A stretch of 64,000 bases of DNA. Source: Hepsetus odoe (lineage: Eukaryota; Chordata; Actinopteri; Characiformes; Hepsetidae). Positions within the stretch are counted from its first letter, which is position 1. Every line of letters begins with the position of its first letter. The position numbers and the translations under genes were made by a program. The notes below the pieces were generated by a model. That model saw only the letters and a list, made by a program, of their open reading frames with translations. It was not told the DNA's origin and did no database searches. This document shows, in pieces, positions 22,752 to 34,133 of the stretch. The stretch lies in assembly GCA_017165825.1 (NCBI GenBank), contig CM029382.1, positions 23,163,880 through 23,227,879 of the forward strand. Reading direction: 5' to 3'.

Positions 22752-23237
22752 ACTGAGACCAGTCTTGAGCCACTCATTTCTTTATATTTTGCTGGGATGG
22801 TGCAGAAATATTATTTCATTCGTTTCATTTCACTTCTTGCCTTTCAAACTGAAAGAAACTGGAACAAATGTTGCTGCAAAGTGCCTAAAGATACACGGTT
22901 CTAGGTAAAGGGGTTCCACTCACTCAGCATTTGGCATCAGTAAACGAATCACCTGATCATCTGGAATCATCTGCACCTGTTTCTTCACTGTTTCATGTCT
23001 TAAGTTAGACGCTTTGTTCTGCTTGAAGGTTCAGACGTAGATCACTGTGTGGATTAACCAACACAGAACTATCAAACTGCTCAGGTACAGAGACTGGACT
23101 GAACATGAGAGACAACAACACTGTCCTTCAGGAAGATCTGGAGAACTGCTCCTCAACACCTTAAATTACAAGAAAGTCTGACTCTCTGGTAGAAAAATAT
23201 GAAGAAACTAGGGGCTCAAGACTTTTGCACAGCACTG
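22752..23237 (+). mobile_element. Tc1-derived MITE (TCTTGAGCC / GCTCAAGACTTTTGCACAGC ends)
   Basis: The left end has CAGTCTTGAGCCACTCATTT and the right end has GCTCAAGACTTTTGCACAGC then ACTG and TA. The interior holds GATCATCTGGAATCATCTGC, CAGACGTAGATCACTGTGTG and CTGTCCTTCAGGAAGATCTG. These phrases recur in the copies at 28598, 30955, 38093, 38776, 43040 and 56440. Confidence 0.8.
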
Positions 23238-24029
23238 TATCCACAAACGAAAAACTTTATTTGCATATGCCCACCTACTGAATATTAGGGAGCCAATCAG
23301 AACAGAGGAAAAAATAGGAAAATGTGAAAATGAACTCTGCCATACAAAACCCACACATGCACATCGGAAGGGAACCTCATGGGAAAAAAAGAAGTAAAAA
23401 TGGAGGTCATGGGCCCTTTAAAATAGCATACACTTCAATGATAGATGGTGGGCATCGGTACCGGGGCAGTATCAGCAGAAAATCTGATATTGGAGGGCAA
23501 AAAGAATGACTCAACCCCAGTCCTGCAACAAATCTAGACCGAAATAGCACACTCTCACAGTATGATGTCATGCTGGTGGGCTGTGTTTCTTCCTGCGGGG
23601 GATGTACAGTAGCTGATTCGTCTATGCTTATATTTTAAAGGGCCGATATACTAAACTACGCAACCTGTTTTTATCTCTCAGAATAAAACAGGTACTTTTT
23701 TTTTCGTTCCTGTGACTTTAAGGCAAACGAGCTCTGTTCGGATAGGCCCTCTTGCAAGCTGAATAGGTGGACAATTTAAATGTGTTTGACTTTGTGACAT
23801 CACAAAAATTAGAATTGAAAGCAGCTCCCTTCTTGCAGTGTTCAGTGTTGATGGTATGGGTTTTTAAAGGAGAAATATCAGCTCCGCAGATGCTTGATGT
23901 TTCAAAGTCCGTATTAGAAGGAATGAAAATGGCTCTTAGCTATTAGCATCTTAGCAGCTCTTTAAGGTGAAGTTCTGTCATTGTTTCAGAAATTTCTATT
24001 TAATGGTCCAGATTGTCATTCAAAGTGGT

Positions 24030-24362
24030 TTACAGTGTTGGTGAATTGAACCAGACGTCTGGAGACTTCTCAACATATCACAAGAAGCACTTATAAATAA
24101 ACGCTTCAGATGTTTGAGAATGTTTTGGCCTAAAACATACTTCCATTCATGGTGAAGGGATATATGGAGGATGTTGTGAGGCAAAACATTTCAGTTAGTT
24201 TTGTTTTCAGTGATCTATTTTTAGATTTTTCAATATTTTGCCATCATCACTCTCGTTCAAACACTCAGAAAACTGGTTTGGGCTCCCTAGAGGGTTTGGA
24301 CGGGAACTAAATTGACTATATTTGCGTTGAAGACGTCTGGTTCCATTCACCACCACTGTCAA
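24030..24362. mobile_element. MITE with about 29-bp terminal inverted repeats
   Basis: The left end is ACAGTGTTGGTGAATTGAAC followed by CAGACGTCT. The right end is the reverse complement of it with two mismatches (AGACGTCTGGTTCCATTCAC then CACCACTGT). The interior of about 270 bp is non-coding. Other ends occur near 2051/2492 and 29228. Confidence 0.75.
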
Positions 24363-24989
24363 GAAACACTAAGATTTTCCAGTCCAGACCATTTCCACTC
24401 ATCCAAGAAGGACTGTCTGGGACAGAAAGGTTGAAAAATGGATCCTCGTGAAAGAGAATGAGATGGAGATGGAGTATTAGCCTTTGGTTAACCTCTTGAA
24501 AGTGGGTTCTAGATTTCAACACCTTCGCTGGAACGGCCTCCTGCACAGTTCCCCCAGCAACCTTCTTTACTTGTTTTGTGGACAGATATCTGATACCCTT
24601 TTCACTAATCACTGTGCTCTCTGCTGAGGAGGTGAAGGCCTCGTGGCTTCAACCATGAAACCGAATCCGTGGTGAAATATGTCCCAGAGGTTTCATGTCC
24701 CATAAGGGCACACCTTCTCGCAGGGAGGTCCAGGAATGCTTCTCGCTGTTCAAGTGGCACAGACGCCTGTTGAATGTCTTTTCAGGAAGGAATTGGAATC
24801 GTTCTTGTCTCGGATGGAAATCCTGCTGCAAATGCTTCCTTAAAGGAGCACCAACAAACATTATAAACCACCTTTTCTCTTTAAATCCCAAACACACTTG
24901 GTTTGGAACCTTAAAATGACAAACTTTGAAAAGGTTTTTAAGCCATTGGTACTTTAGGGCAAAGCAATCCTGACGTCCCCACATTTTTG

Positions 24990-25260
24990 CCCATACATCC
25001 TTAAAATGGGTTCTTCAAGGGTTCTTAAGTGAAACCCATTATTTAATGGTGGCTACTGACTCATTCTTTCAGCTTTTACTTTAAAGAGCCATTTGTATTG
25101 GTTACATGGTTAGACTTTTTCTATGATGAAAAACCTGTTCTGTATGGTGCACCAAGAACATTTAAGGGTTCACTATTCTAAGTAGATATAAAAAATAGAA
25201 CCTTTTTAAGGTAATGGCATGCTATATCTTAAAAAGCATGCTTTTTGTATATATTGTATA
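24990..25260 (+). mobile_element. GGTTCT/AAGAACC-type repeat, left part
   Basis: It contains GGGTTCTTCAAGGGTTCTTA, AAGAACATTTAAGGGTTC and similar phrases. The same kind of sequence resumes at about 26820-27115, after an RTE-like LINE, so the LINE appears to have landed inside it. Confidence 0.5.
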
Positions 25261-25309
25261 TATTGTAAGTTTGTACTGGAGTATATATTGGAAATTTTGT
25301 ATTTCTTTG

Positions 25310-26815
25310 TGCTGGTTCCAAGCCCGGATAAATGGGGAGGGTTACGTCAGGAAGGGCATTTAGTGTAAAACATTTGCCAAAACAATATGTGGACAACGAA
25401 ACAGACTTCTATACCCGATCGGTTGAGGCCCGGGTTAACAACGACCGCCACCAGTGCTGTTAATCTACAGGGGGCTGGTGGAAATGGGGTCAGATAGGGT
25501 GATGAGTTTGAAAGTGGAAGTTGAAGGTGTGATAATGAATGTTGTTAGTGCTTATGCTCCACAAGTTGGTTGTGAGATGAAGGAGAATTTTTAGAAGAAT
25601 TCTGGAGTGAGTTAGATGAAGTGATGGAGTGTACCCAAGGGAGGATAATCCTTATTTTAAGAAGAGGGAGGAGCACAGGGTGACATATAAGAGTGGAAGA
25701 AGATGCTCACAGGTGGATTATATCCTTTGCAGGAGGGTCAGTCTGAAGGAGATCAGAGACTGCAAAGTAGTGACAGGGGAGAGTGTAGCTAAACAGCATA
25801 GGATGGTGGTCTGTAGGATGAACTTGGAGGTCCAGAAGAGGAATGAAAGTGAGGGCAGAGTCGAAGAAAACTGCGAGGTGGAATTCAGGCGGGAGTTAAG
25901 ACCTGGGAGGTAGTGATGAGGTACCAGGTTGCTGGACAACTACTGCAAAAGTGGTAAGAGAAACAGCTGGTGTGAAATCTGGAAGGAAGAAGGAGGATAA
26001 GGAAACCTGGTGGTGGAACCAAGAAATGAGTTAGAGGCTTGCAGAGTTGAAAATGGATAGTGAGGAGTACATGAACATGAAGCACAGGATGAAGAAAGCA
26101 GTGGGGAAGGCCAAAGATCAGGTGTTTGGTGAATTGTGTGAGAGGCTGGACAGTAAAGAGGGAGAAAAGAACCTTTACCGATTGGCTAGACAGAGAGACA
26201 GAGCTGGGAAAGATGTGCAGCAGGTCAAGATGATTAAAGAGAGAAATGGAAACATACAAATGAGCAGAGCATGTTGAGCAGATGGAAAGAAAATTTTGAG
26301 CAGCTGATGAATTAGGAGAATGAGAGAGAGAGAGAAGATTGGATGATGTGAGGAGAGTGAACCAGGAAGTGCAGCAAATAGGCAAGAGGGAAGTAAGGGC
26401 AGAGATGAAGAGGATGAAGAAAGCAAAGGTTTTACAGGACGGTAGTGTGACCAGCTGTGCTACATGGGTTGGAGACAGTGGCGCTGACAAAAAGGCGCGT
26501 CAGAATTAAAGATGCTGAGATTTTCGTTGGGTGTGACGAGGATGGACAGGATTAGCGTATCAGAAGGACAGCTCAGGTTGGACGTTTTAAAGAGAAAGTT
26601 AGAGAAGCAAGGTTGCATTAGTTTGGACATGTCCAGAAGACAGACGAGGATTATATTGGGAGAAGGATGCTGTGGATAGAGCTAACAGGAAAGAGGAGAA
26701 GATAAGATTCACGGATGTGGTGAGAGATGACATGCAGGCAGTTGGTTTGAAGGAGGAAGATGTAGAGGAACGGAAGAAATGGAGAGGATTGATCTGAAAG
26801 AAGAAGATTTGCTAC
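25310..26815 (+). mobile_element. RTE-like LINE, internally deleted and frame-broken
   Basis: The endonuclease region is recognisable (VSAYAPQVGCE at about 25545, then SQVDYILCRRVSLKEIRDCK and AKQHRMVVCRMNLEVQKRN at 25700-25840). A linker frame follows at 26047-26277. The sequence then reaches the C-terminal region (TTTACAGGACGGTAGTGTGA at about 26430) and the tail, so most of the reverse transcriptase core is missing. Stops and frameshifts show it is inactive. Confidence 0.85.
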
Positions 26816-26819
26816 AAAA

Positions 26820-27115
26820 ACGATGTCAAAAAACCATGGTGTCGTAGAAGAGTCGTTTGGTTCCCCAAAAATTCTCTATACACTTTTCAAAAAAACGGTT
26901 CTAATTGCTACCCTAAAGGATTCTATATGCTACCTTTGAAGGAAGTTTGAAGGATGGGTCTATTTTGTTAAATATTGAGTCAAAGAACCCTTTTTGAGAA
27001 CCACATAACTTTGCAAAGAGCCATTTTTGTTGAAGTAATTTTAGGGTTTATGGTTTTGATATATATAACCATAACCACTCAAGAACCCTTCAAGAACCCT
27101 TCAAGAACTACTTGT
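26820..27115 (+). mobile_element. GGTTCT/AAGAACC-type repeat, right part
   Basis: It includes ACGGTTCTAATTGCTACCC, AAGAACCCTTTTTGAGAACC and a small tandem of TTCAAGAACCC at 27078-27110. Confidence 0.5.
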
Positions 27116-27832
27116 TTTATGAGTGTGCTCAAGCTGAAAACAGCTGCAGGCAAAAAGGCCACCACCACATGAGCTGAGCTACAAAAGCATAGGCATTAAA
27201 CGTCTAGTGCAAAAATAAACGGAACAAGGGGCAGAACCGCGGTAGGTGTGAGCTTGTTCGCTGGCCGGCGAGGTCTTGAGTCTGTTTCAAATCTCAGGCT
27301 TCTCCGGTGGACCGTGTCGAGTCCTTCTGGCCTCCGTCCGGTTAGCCGCCACACACCGAGCAACAGGCGGAAGAGCCAGGCTCGCGCTGGCCACCAGCAG
27401 CTCAGGCCATCTGGAGACTCCAGTGACCTCACCTACACTTTGTGTTTCTGGAGCCAAGCATCTTCAATGACCCTCTAAGCAGCTCTTAACTTCTTTCCCA
27501 CTTTGTTTTCACAGCTGAGGAGCTGTTGATGCCAAAAACCTCCAAAACAAATGATGACCATTATTCACACACAAAAAAAACTGCAACTGGAAGCAAGTTA
27601 AGATGCAGTTTTTATAAAGTGGAGACCTCCTGATTGGAATCAGCAACACTTGAGAGTTCATGTTTGGTACCAGGACCTGAACCATTTAACACTTTCTTTC
27701 CTCTTTCTGTTGAAGAAAAAGCCAAATGCTTGAAAAAAGCCGAAAATTGTCCCACGGTTCATCTGTTTTTAACTCCAGCTTATTATGTTGAGCTTCTAAT
27801 GGCAAGAGTCCATCAAAAGCCCAAATCAAAGG

Positions 27833-28015
27833 CAGCACTGGCCTAGTTGTTAGGGACTAAGAAGGTGGTGGGTTCGAGTCTGACCAGTAGCACCCTTCAG
27901 CAAGGTACCGTCCCCATCACAGCTCCCTGTGCGATGGATATGGCTACCACTGCTGCCCGTTGTGTGTGGGTGAAATGCAGAGGAAACATGTCGTCGTGGT
28001 TCACTGTGGTGTGAT
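27833..28015 (+). mobile_element. tRNA-derived SINE, partial
   Basis: GGCAGCACTGGCCTAGTTG, CAGCAAGGTACCGTCCCC and GTGTGTGGGTGAAATGCAGA are present, but the GGTTGCCCTGAGG part is lost. Confidence 0.75.
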
Positions 28016-28597
28016 TTTCTTAGTTTTAATAATGGGGTCTATTTACAGGGACAAAACCTGGGAATGTCCCTGCACCATGGAGACATTTCGTCACCCTATT
28101 TAAGACAAAGAAAAAAATAGAACACACATGTCTGGGGACATTGGGGACATTGTTAAAAATGGATGACGACTAAAACATCGAGGTTCTGGTCTGGCTCAGT
28201 TGAATGCGCGAGAGAAATCAGCCCCCCAAAGAGCGAAAGCCGCAACTTTCTTCATCTTTTATTCATCCGACTGTTCCTTCAGGCTTGGTCAGCAAATCTT
28301 CCGTCCACCCACCACGTGGACGGTCACAAAGGAACCTACTCTATTACCTCAGATAAGAACACCATCTTAATGAAAATGGAAAGAACACAAACAGGCAGAT
28401 TTAAAGTGGAACCCAAAGCATTTGGACGAAACAAAACCAAATAAGTGGAGTGGTTTGATGTGCCAATCAGGCACATATAGAGAAGGGGACCAGGATGAAG
28501 ATTTTAATGTCTCATTCAAAGTGGAAAAGAACAGATTATGGATAATCCTGGGATTTTGGGACTCCTGGGACTTACCATGTATATCATATAGAATATA

Positions 28598-29109
28598 CAG
28601 TACCGTGCAAAGGTCTTGAGCCCCTCATTTCTTCATCTTTCTCTTCCAAATGTTCTTGTAAGTTTGATGTATTATTGAGGAACAGATCTCCAGATCTTCC
28701 TGAAGGACAGTGTTGTTGTCTCTCATTTTCAGTCCAGTCTCTGTACCTGAGCAGTTTGATAGTTTTGTGTTGGTTAATCCACACAGTGATCTACGTCTGA
28801 ACCTTCAAGCAGAACAAAGCTCTGAACTTAAGACATGAAGCAGTGAAGAACCAGGTGCAGATGATTCCAGATGATCAGGTGATTCATTTACTGCTGATGC
28901 TGAACGCTGAGTGCTTGGAACCCCTTTATCTAGAACCCCATAACTTTGGGCACTTTGCAGCCTGTTGCAACATTTGTTCTCATTTCTTTTATTTAATCTG
29001 CCCAATATGCCAAAGATAAAACAGAGATATAAAACAGTATTTTTGCACCAGCAAGGTAATTCCCCTGCAAAAAATCAAAAATGGGGGTCAAGACATTTGC
29101 ACAGTACTG
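28598..29109 (-). mobile_element. Tc1-derived MITE, complete with TA duplication
   Basis: The ends are CAGTACCGTGCAAAGGTCTT and the reverse complement of GACATTTGCACAGTACTG, flanked on both sides by TA (28596-28597 and 29110-29111). The 512-bp interior has the same phrases as the copy at 22752-23237 in the opposite sense. TA flanks and CAGT ends are typical of the Tc1/mariner superfamily. Confidence 0.85.
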
Positions 29110-29514
29110 TATTTTGTAATAAGAGAAGAGAGGGATGAAATCTGATATTTTCAGATTGACCACTGCTTTATCATCCAAATGACATGTAAACACCCCGGGT
29201 ATCTTAATCAGTAAGAGCTGCATATGAGTTCAGACGTCTGGTTCCATTCACCACCACTGTAAAAAAACAAGGACCGTTCCCTGATCACCAGTCAGCTGGA
29301 GAGAGTCCACCTTAAAGTGATTCCCTTGTTAAGGTGGAACCTTACTGTTTGCAGGACAGTGAGTGTAGATTTAAGGCCACTGAGCTTCTGGGGTATTTAC
29401 ACACACACAGTGTGTGTGAGGGGTGCAGCTGGGGGTAAATAGGCGTCTCTTAGCAACAACAAATAACATGTTCACAGGCACGCGGCGCTGGGGACGGTGC
29501 AGTGCAGCAGCAGC

Positions 29515-29537
29515 TCACACACACACACACACACTCA

Positions 29538-29571
<34 letters not shown>
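29515..29571. repeat. (CA)n microsatellite
   Basis: About 55 bp of CA with two TCACTC interruptions. Confidence 0.95.
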
Positions 29572-29572
<1 letters not shown>

Positions 29573-29659
29573 TCAGCCAAAGCTTCTGCAGCATCCGCGT
29601 GCACAAGCTCGAGACAAGGTGGGGATTCTTACCTACGGGCGACTTAGAGACGACGCAGC

Positions 29660-29662
<3 letters not shown>

Positions 29663-29711
<49 letters not shown>

Positions 29712-29765
29712 CTGTCTGTCTATTCATCTACTCTCTATCGATCTATCTATCTATCTATCTAGCCA

Positions 29766-29810
<45 letters not shown>
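29663..29810. repeat. (TC)n (TATC)n (TC)n compound microsatellite
   Basis: TC run 29663-29692, TATC/TGTC runs to about 29760, TC run 29770-29809. It ends a few bases from the splice-donor-like site at 29819-29820. Confidence 0.95.
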
Positions 29811-29812
<2 letters not shown>

Positions 29813-29820
29813 GCACTCAC

Positions 29821-30065
29821 CCACTACGTCACGCGGGGCAGGATGGAGGGAGCGCGCGTGCTCGAGCTCTCCGGCACCATCGGTTCTGAATCCGGACCCC
29901 CGCCTCGCCCGCGCGCGCAGAGAGAACCGCACCGAGACAGCGGCACGCGCCACCCCTCCTTATACACCGAGCTCACTCAGAAACCCCGCCCACCACTCGC
30001 CCTCAGCCTGCACTGACCCCGCCCACCACTCGCCCACAGCCTGCGCTGACCCCGCCCACCTCACT
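29821..30065 (-). promoter_or_regulatory. CpG-rich candidate promoter and 5' exon of fam131a
   Basis: This is one of the CpG-rich patches in the window, with several CCCCGCCCACC GC-box-like copies at 29985-30060 and a GTGACGTAGT CRE-like site at about 29825. On the minus strand a consensus donor, TAGTGG|GTGAGT, sits at 29821/29820. If spliced to the first recognised fam131a exon, a stop codon two codons upstream of the junction would make MLPKSRR the start, which fits a non-coding first exon. Inference only. Confidence 0.35.
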
Positions 30066-30954
30066 CCATACAGAGAGAGAGAATAAGTTGGCTATGACAG
30101 ATAGAAATGGATGAGGGGAAGAAGGGAGGAGAGAGAGGAATGGAAGAGAGTTATTGGGGAAACAGGAAGCATCATTGTTTACTCAGAGAGCTCTGAGCTC
30201 TGAGAGCTGCTGTTGCTGCTCAACACACTCGTTTACCAGATCAGTCCAATATCAACTCACCCACCATCTCCTCTGAGGAGCCTGGGACCCCCAACACTCT
30301 GCCTGTCCCGTCCCACACCGTCCACATGACCAGCCTATACAGGGCCACAGCGTTGGCTTGGTAACCAGAGAGTCCCGACTACTTCCTCCTGCAAAATCGC
30401 AGGTATGTGCCCCGAGAACCAATCCCATCACTTATCTAGTCTGTATGATACTCAAAGCAGACCTATTCTTTCCTTTTCCTGTCCTCTATGTCTTTTCTGA
30501 TTGGCTTACCAGCAGATGTGCTTCCTTGCGCCAGAACGAAGAGGCATTGCTAAGCAACTGAGGTTAAACGCTTTGATTTTGGCAGCATTGCTGAGGTCAC
30601 AAATTCAAAATGGGACGTTTTTGCTGCGTTGTTCTCGTACAGTCAAGAAGATGGAAACATCAACAGGGTTTGCAGGTTTAGTCCCTTTTGAGAAGTTTTT
30701 CCTTAAATTCTCTGCGCACATTATTATTTGGGGTGGATCTATAGGTATGTTCATCTATTGGACATAGCTGCAACATCTTTGCCTAGGCTGCATCTGATTG
30801 GTTGACAGTCACAGCAATAACCAGTACTGGAAATGGATCAATGATACCAGAAGTCAAAAAGACTTATCGCAGTTCAAAGTGGGATTTCAAAGGATCTGAA
30901 AGGGGCATGGTTCCTAAGCAACCCCTCGATTCATTGTTAGAATCGTAATGCTCC

Positions 30955-31062
30955 CAACATCTCCAGGCTTTCTTAAGGACAGTGTTTTTGTCTGTCATTG
31001 TCAGGAGAGTCTCTGTACCTGAGCAGTTCTCCAGATCTTCCTGAAGGACAGTGTTGTTGTCT
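30955..31062 (-). mobile_element. Fragment of the Tc1-derived MITE
   Basis: CTGAGCAGTTCTCCAGATCT then TCCTGAAGGACAGTGTTGTT matches the interior of the family. No ends are present. Confidence 0.65.
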
Positions 31063-31284
31063 CTCATTTTGAAACACTGGGTTATTGATAGACCAACGAT
31101 GACACCAACTCCCCAGCTACCAGTTAACATTCCCAGAACCTTGGCAAACATCTGTAAATGTTCTCTAAATATCAGATTAATGGAAAGCTAATGGAACGTT
31201 TTGTGGGGGACGTTCTTCTAAGGATGAATGTAAATGAATATTTTGGACTTTTTGGAAATGTGACAATCTGTCAGCCTGCAGTTT

Positions 31285-31520
31285 TTATACTGAATTCTTC
31301 TCCTGGAGAACAACCAAGCTGCTGAGCTGAGGTCGAACCCTTCTGGAGATGTACCAATCTTAGATTGAATTCCTCTCTTGAAGACCTGTTGCCATGCATA
31401 TTTTATATTGAATTCTCCACCTGGCTCCAAATGAACTCTGCTCCTGGAGATCAACCAGCTTGCAGAGCTTGGGTGGAACTCTCCTCTATAGATTGACCAA
31501 CCTGCGAGGCTCACTGAACC
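31285..31520. repeat. Diverged minisatellite (CTCCTGGAGATCAACCAGC-like)
   Basis: GAATTCTTCTCCTGGAGAAC, GAACTCTGCTCCTGGAGATC and GGAACTCTCCTCTATAGATT head three worn copies. Confidence 0.5.
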
Positions 31521-32705
31521 CCAAACTGAGGTGAGCAATACTTCCCAAAAGAAACTAGGAAGTTGGATCTGGTGAACTCTGGAGCAGGGTGGCTCTCCAA
31601 GTAGAACGTTGCTCATCACATGGCCCTTTAATTAAGGTGGTTGGTCTTCTTTTATCTCCATTTCCTTTATCCTTCATGAGTGAGCATTTTTAGTGGTCTT
31701 AAGTCCAAGGTATGAAAACTACTGATCCTCTTGAAGGTATTCTGACAGATTCGCATCAACAGGTCAACTGTTGATCCATCAACAGGATCCAGAGAAGCAG
31801 GTCAGGGTTCACACTGATCACTTCAGATATGGAAGGTTTATCAGTAAGGTAAGCTGCTGATGGTCATGCCCACCATCTGCCATCCTAGCAAGAAATGCTC
31901 CACGTAGAAAAAGGGCTTACGGTGTCCCACTGCCACAGAAAGTAAGATTAAAAGACCGTTTGTGCTCTCCACTTGGCAGAGACAGCCTCCAGACGACTTC
32001 TGCATGTGGACGGACAGTTGTATAACCAGCGAACGCCCACCCACTCGCTAAACATAGGTAGGAGCCTTCCCTCTCACACTCCAGTTTCACTTCAGAAGCC
32101 CACTGGTAGGAGGCAGGAAGGCTTCGTTCTACCTCAGACCAGAGGAGTGGGAGCACTGAACAGAAAATCCATCGACAATCCCATCCACTCGAGCAAAAAA
32201 TAGCAGAGCGGCTTCATGGAAAGGGAGGCGGAGTTCCCTTTACTGCACCATCGATTATACTCAGCGCTTATTACCCTTTACATTTCACCGAAGGCAACTT
32301 GCAGCTTTTGAGGGATTAGGAAAACGACTTGGTTAGTGAGTTATACTTTATTGGATCCCGGTAGAGCAATTAGTCTGGCGGAAAGGCACAACAGTCAATT
32401 CGCTTAATTGCCTTGACAAATAATGGGAGCCGTGCATGGGCGAAGTTGCTTCACGAAGTTTGAAAAGAAAAATACTGGTCCATTAAGGTTCCAGTCACAA
32501 GACGGTGAGTGCAAACGAAGGTAGTCGTGTGAAGTATATAAGGACTCAAGAGGTCATACCAGAAAAACCCGGCAGGGAATGTGCGTTCTAGCGGATGAAG
32601 TGAAAGTGAAAGTGATTTAGTCCTTGCGAAACACCAGGCCTGAATGCTACCTCTGCTTTTCAGCCATACTGGAAAAGAAGTGAGGACAGTAGAGCGCAGT
32701 AGGGC

Positions 32706-32945
32706 AGGTTGTTGGCACAGTGGGTCACAGCGAGGGGGACCTGGGTTCTAATCCACAGGGTTGCCTGAGATCTTTCTGTGTGAACTTGTTCTTCCTGGGT
32801 CTCTCCTGGAGTCAAACGTCAGGTGGACTGGGGATGCTGAATCGCCCTATAGGTGTGCCATGGACTGAAGGCCTGTCCACAGTGTTTATCCGACTTTTGC
32901 GCTGTGTGCAGGGATGGGCTCCAGCTCCAGGACAAGTGGTCTTAT
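32706..32945 (+). mobile_element. Dispersed fish repeat (same family as 57005-57268)
   Basis: GACCTGGGTTCTAATCCACA, TCTTTCTGTGTGAACTTG, CTGGGGATGCTGAATCGCCC and ATGGGCTCCAGCTCCAGGAC follow the family order. Confidence 0.65.
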
Positions 32946-33232
32946 TGATGGGACACATTCAAAACAGCAGGAGTTCAATGATGTGGAACGAAGTAATAAA
33001 CTGATAACAACAGAGTGGGTTTCTCCATCCACTCAAAAACTCCCTCACTTCAAGAACACTAGAGCAATGGGAGCGTGTATGTGTCAGTGTGCGCATGCGT
33101 GTGTGTGTGTGTGTGTATGTGTGTAGCCTCCAATGCTGCAGAGGAGAGGCCAGAGGGCAGAGCAGGACTGCAGCAGCTTCACAGGCCAAAAAAGTGGAGC
33201 GTCAACAGAAAAAAGACGACACATCACTTTAA

Positions 33233-33560
33233 TGATTACTCAATCGTTCCCTACTCCTTCACCCTCCCCCCTTCTCTCCCCTCCTCACTTTTTTTCCTCT
33301 ATAAACTGTCTTGCTCTCCCTCTTCCTGACTCTCTTCGTCCCCCTAGCCTCTCTTAATTTATCTCACTCTTCTTTTATCTTTCTCTTTCTTTGAGCCCAC
33401 CTTATCTCTTTATCTCTGTTCTTTCTCTACTTATCTTTGTTGCTGTACCAACCCCCCCCCTTCTCTCTTATCTTTTCCTGAATTGCTTGGTTAATCAGTG
33501 CTGCAGCACCCCTCACAGGCAACATGGTGAATCTCTCTCTCTCTCTCGCTCTTCTTTCCT
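33233..33560 (+). repeat. Pyrimidine-rich stretch
   Basis: C/T-rich with CTCTCT blocks. It is probably downstream of the alkaline phosphatase stop. No coding evidence. Confidence 0.6.
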
Positions 33561-33730
33561 CCCCTGTCTCATTCTCTTACTCTTTAAATCCTGGATTAAC
33601 ACTTTCATAATGCCCAGCAACAATTTCCTTTGGTTCAGAGTCAGTTTTGTTTGTTTGTTTGTTTGTCACAAAATTCAGAAAACTCACGTTACTTTGTGAT
33701 ACCTGTTACAGTCTCTTTTACTGTGCTATA

Positions 33731-33756
33731 GACACACACACACACACACACACACT
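33731..33756. repeat. (AC)n microsatellite
   Basis: About 12 units. Confidence 0.9.
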
Positions 33757-33837
33757 GCTGAAAAATGAATAGCAAGGATGTGATTACACAGTTTAATCAT
33801 ACATGCCAATGTTACACACTCTCTCTTTCTCTCTCTC

Positions 33838-34133
33838 TCAGTACACAAACACACTCATCACCCCCCCCATCAACACTATCAGTTGGGAGGCGAGGGAGTT
33901 GTAAGGGGCGGAGCTTCGAACCCCTGTAGTGCTGCTGAGGGTGGCGGAGGTGCAGTGTTGCCTGTTGGTTCCCACGCAGGCGGCGTAAGCCATGGCATGA
34001 GCCAAATAACTCTGCTCGTTCACGCCCTGGAATAGTTGAGCCATAGGGCCTCTGGCCAAAACAGCCACGTCTTCTCCGCCATGGGTCTCCGAGTCCAGGG
34101 GAACGGCAGCCTGCTGGACATAGTCCTTGCTCT
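33838..34133 (-). CDS. alpi: alpi exon 11 (C-terminus, GPI signal)
   Basis: KSKDYVQQAAVPLDSETHGG to AHAMAYAACVG, then a Ser/Thr/Ala-rich linker and a hydrophobic end (SQLIVLMGGVMSVFVY). TGA stop at 33838-33840. Acceptor CTTTTTAG. Confidence 0.93.

Noticed and set aside
24316..24984. Two minus-strand frames of about 100 codons
   Set aside because: The first covers a MITE end and neither shows a recognisable family motif or supported splice sites.
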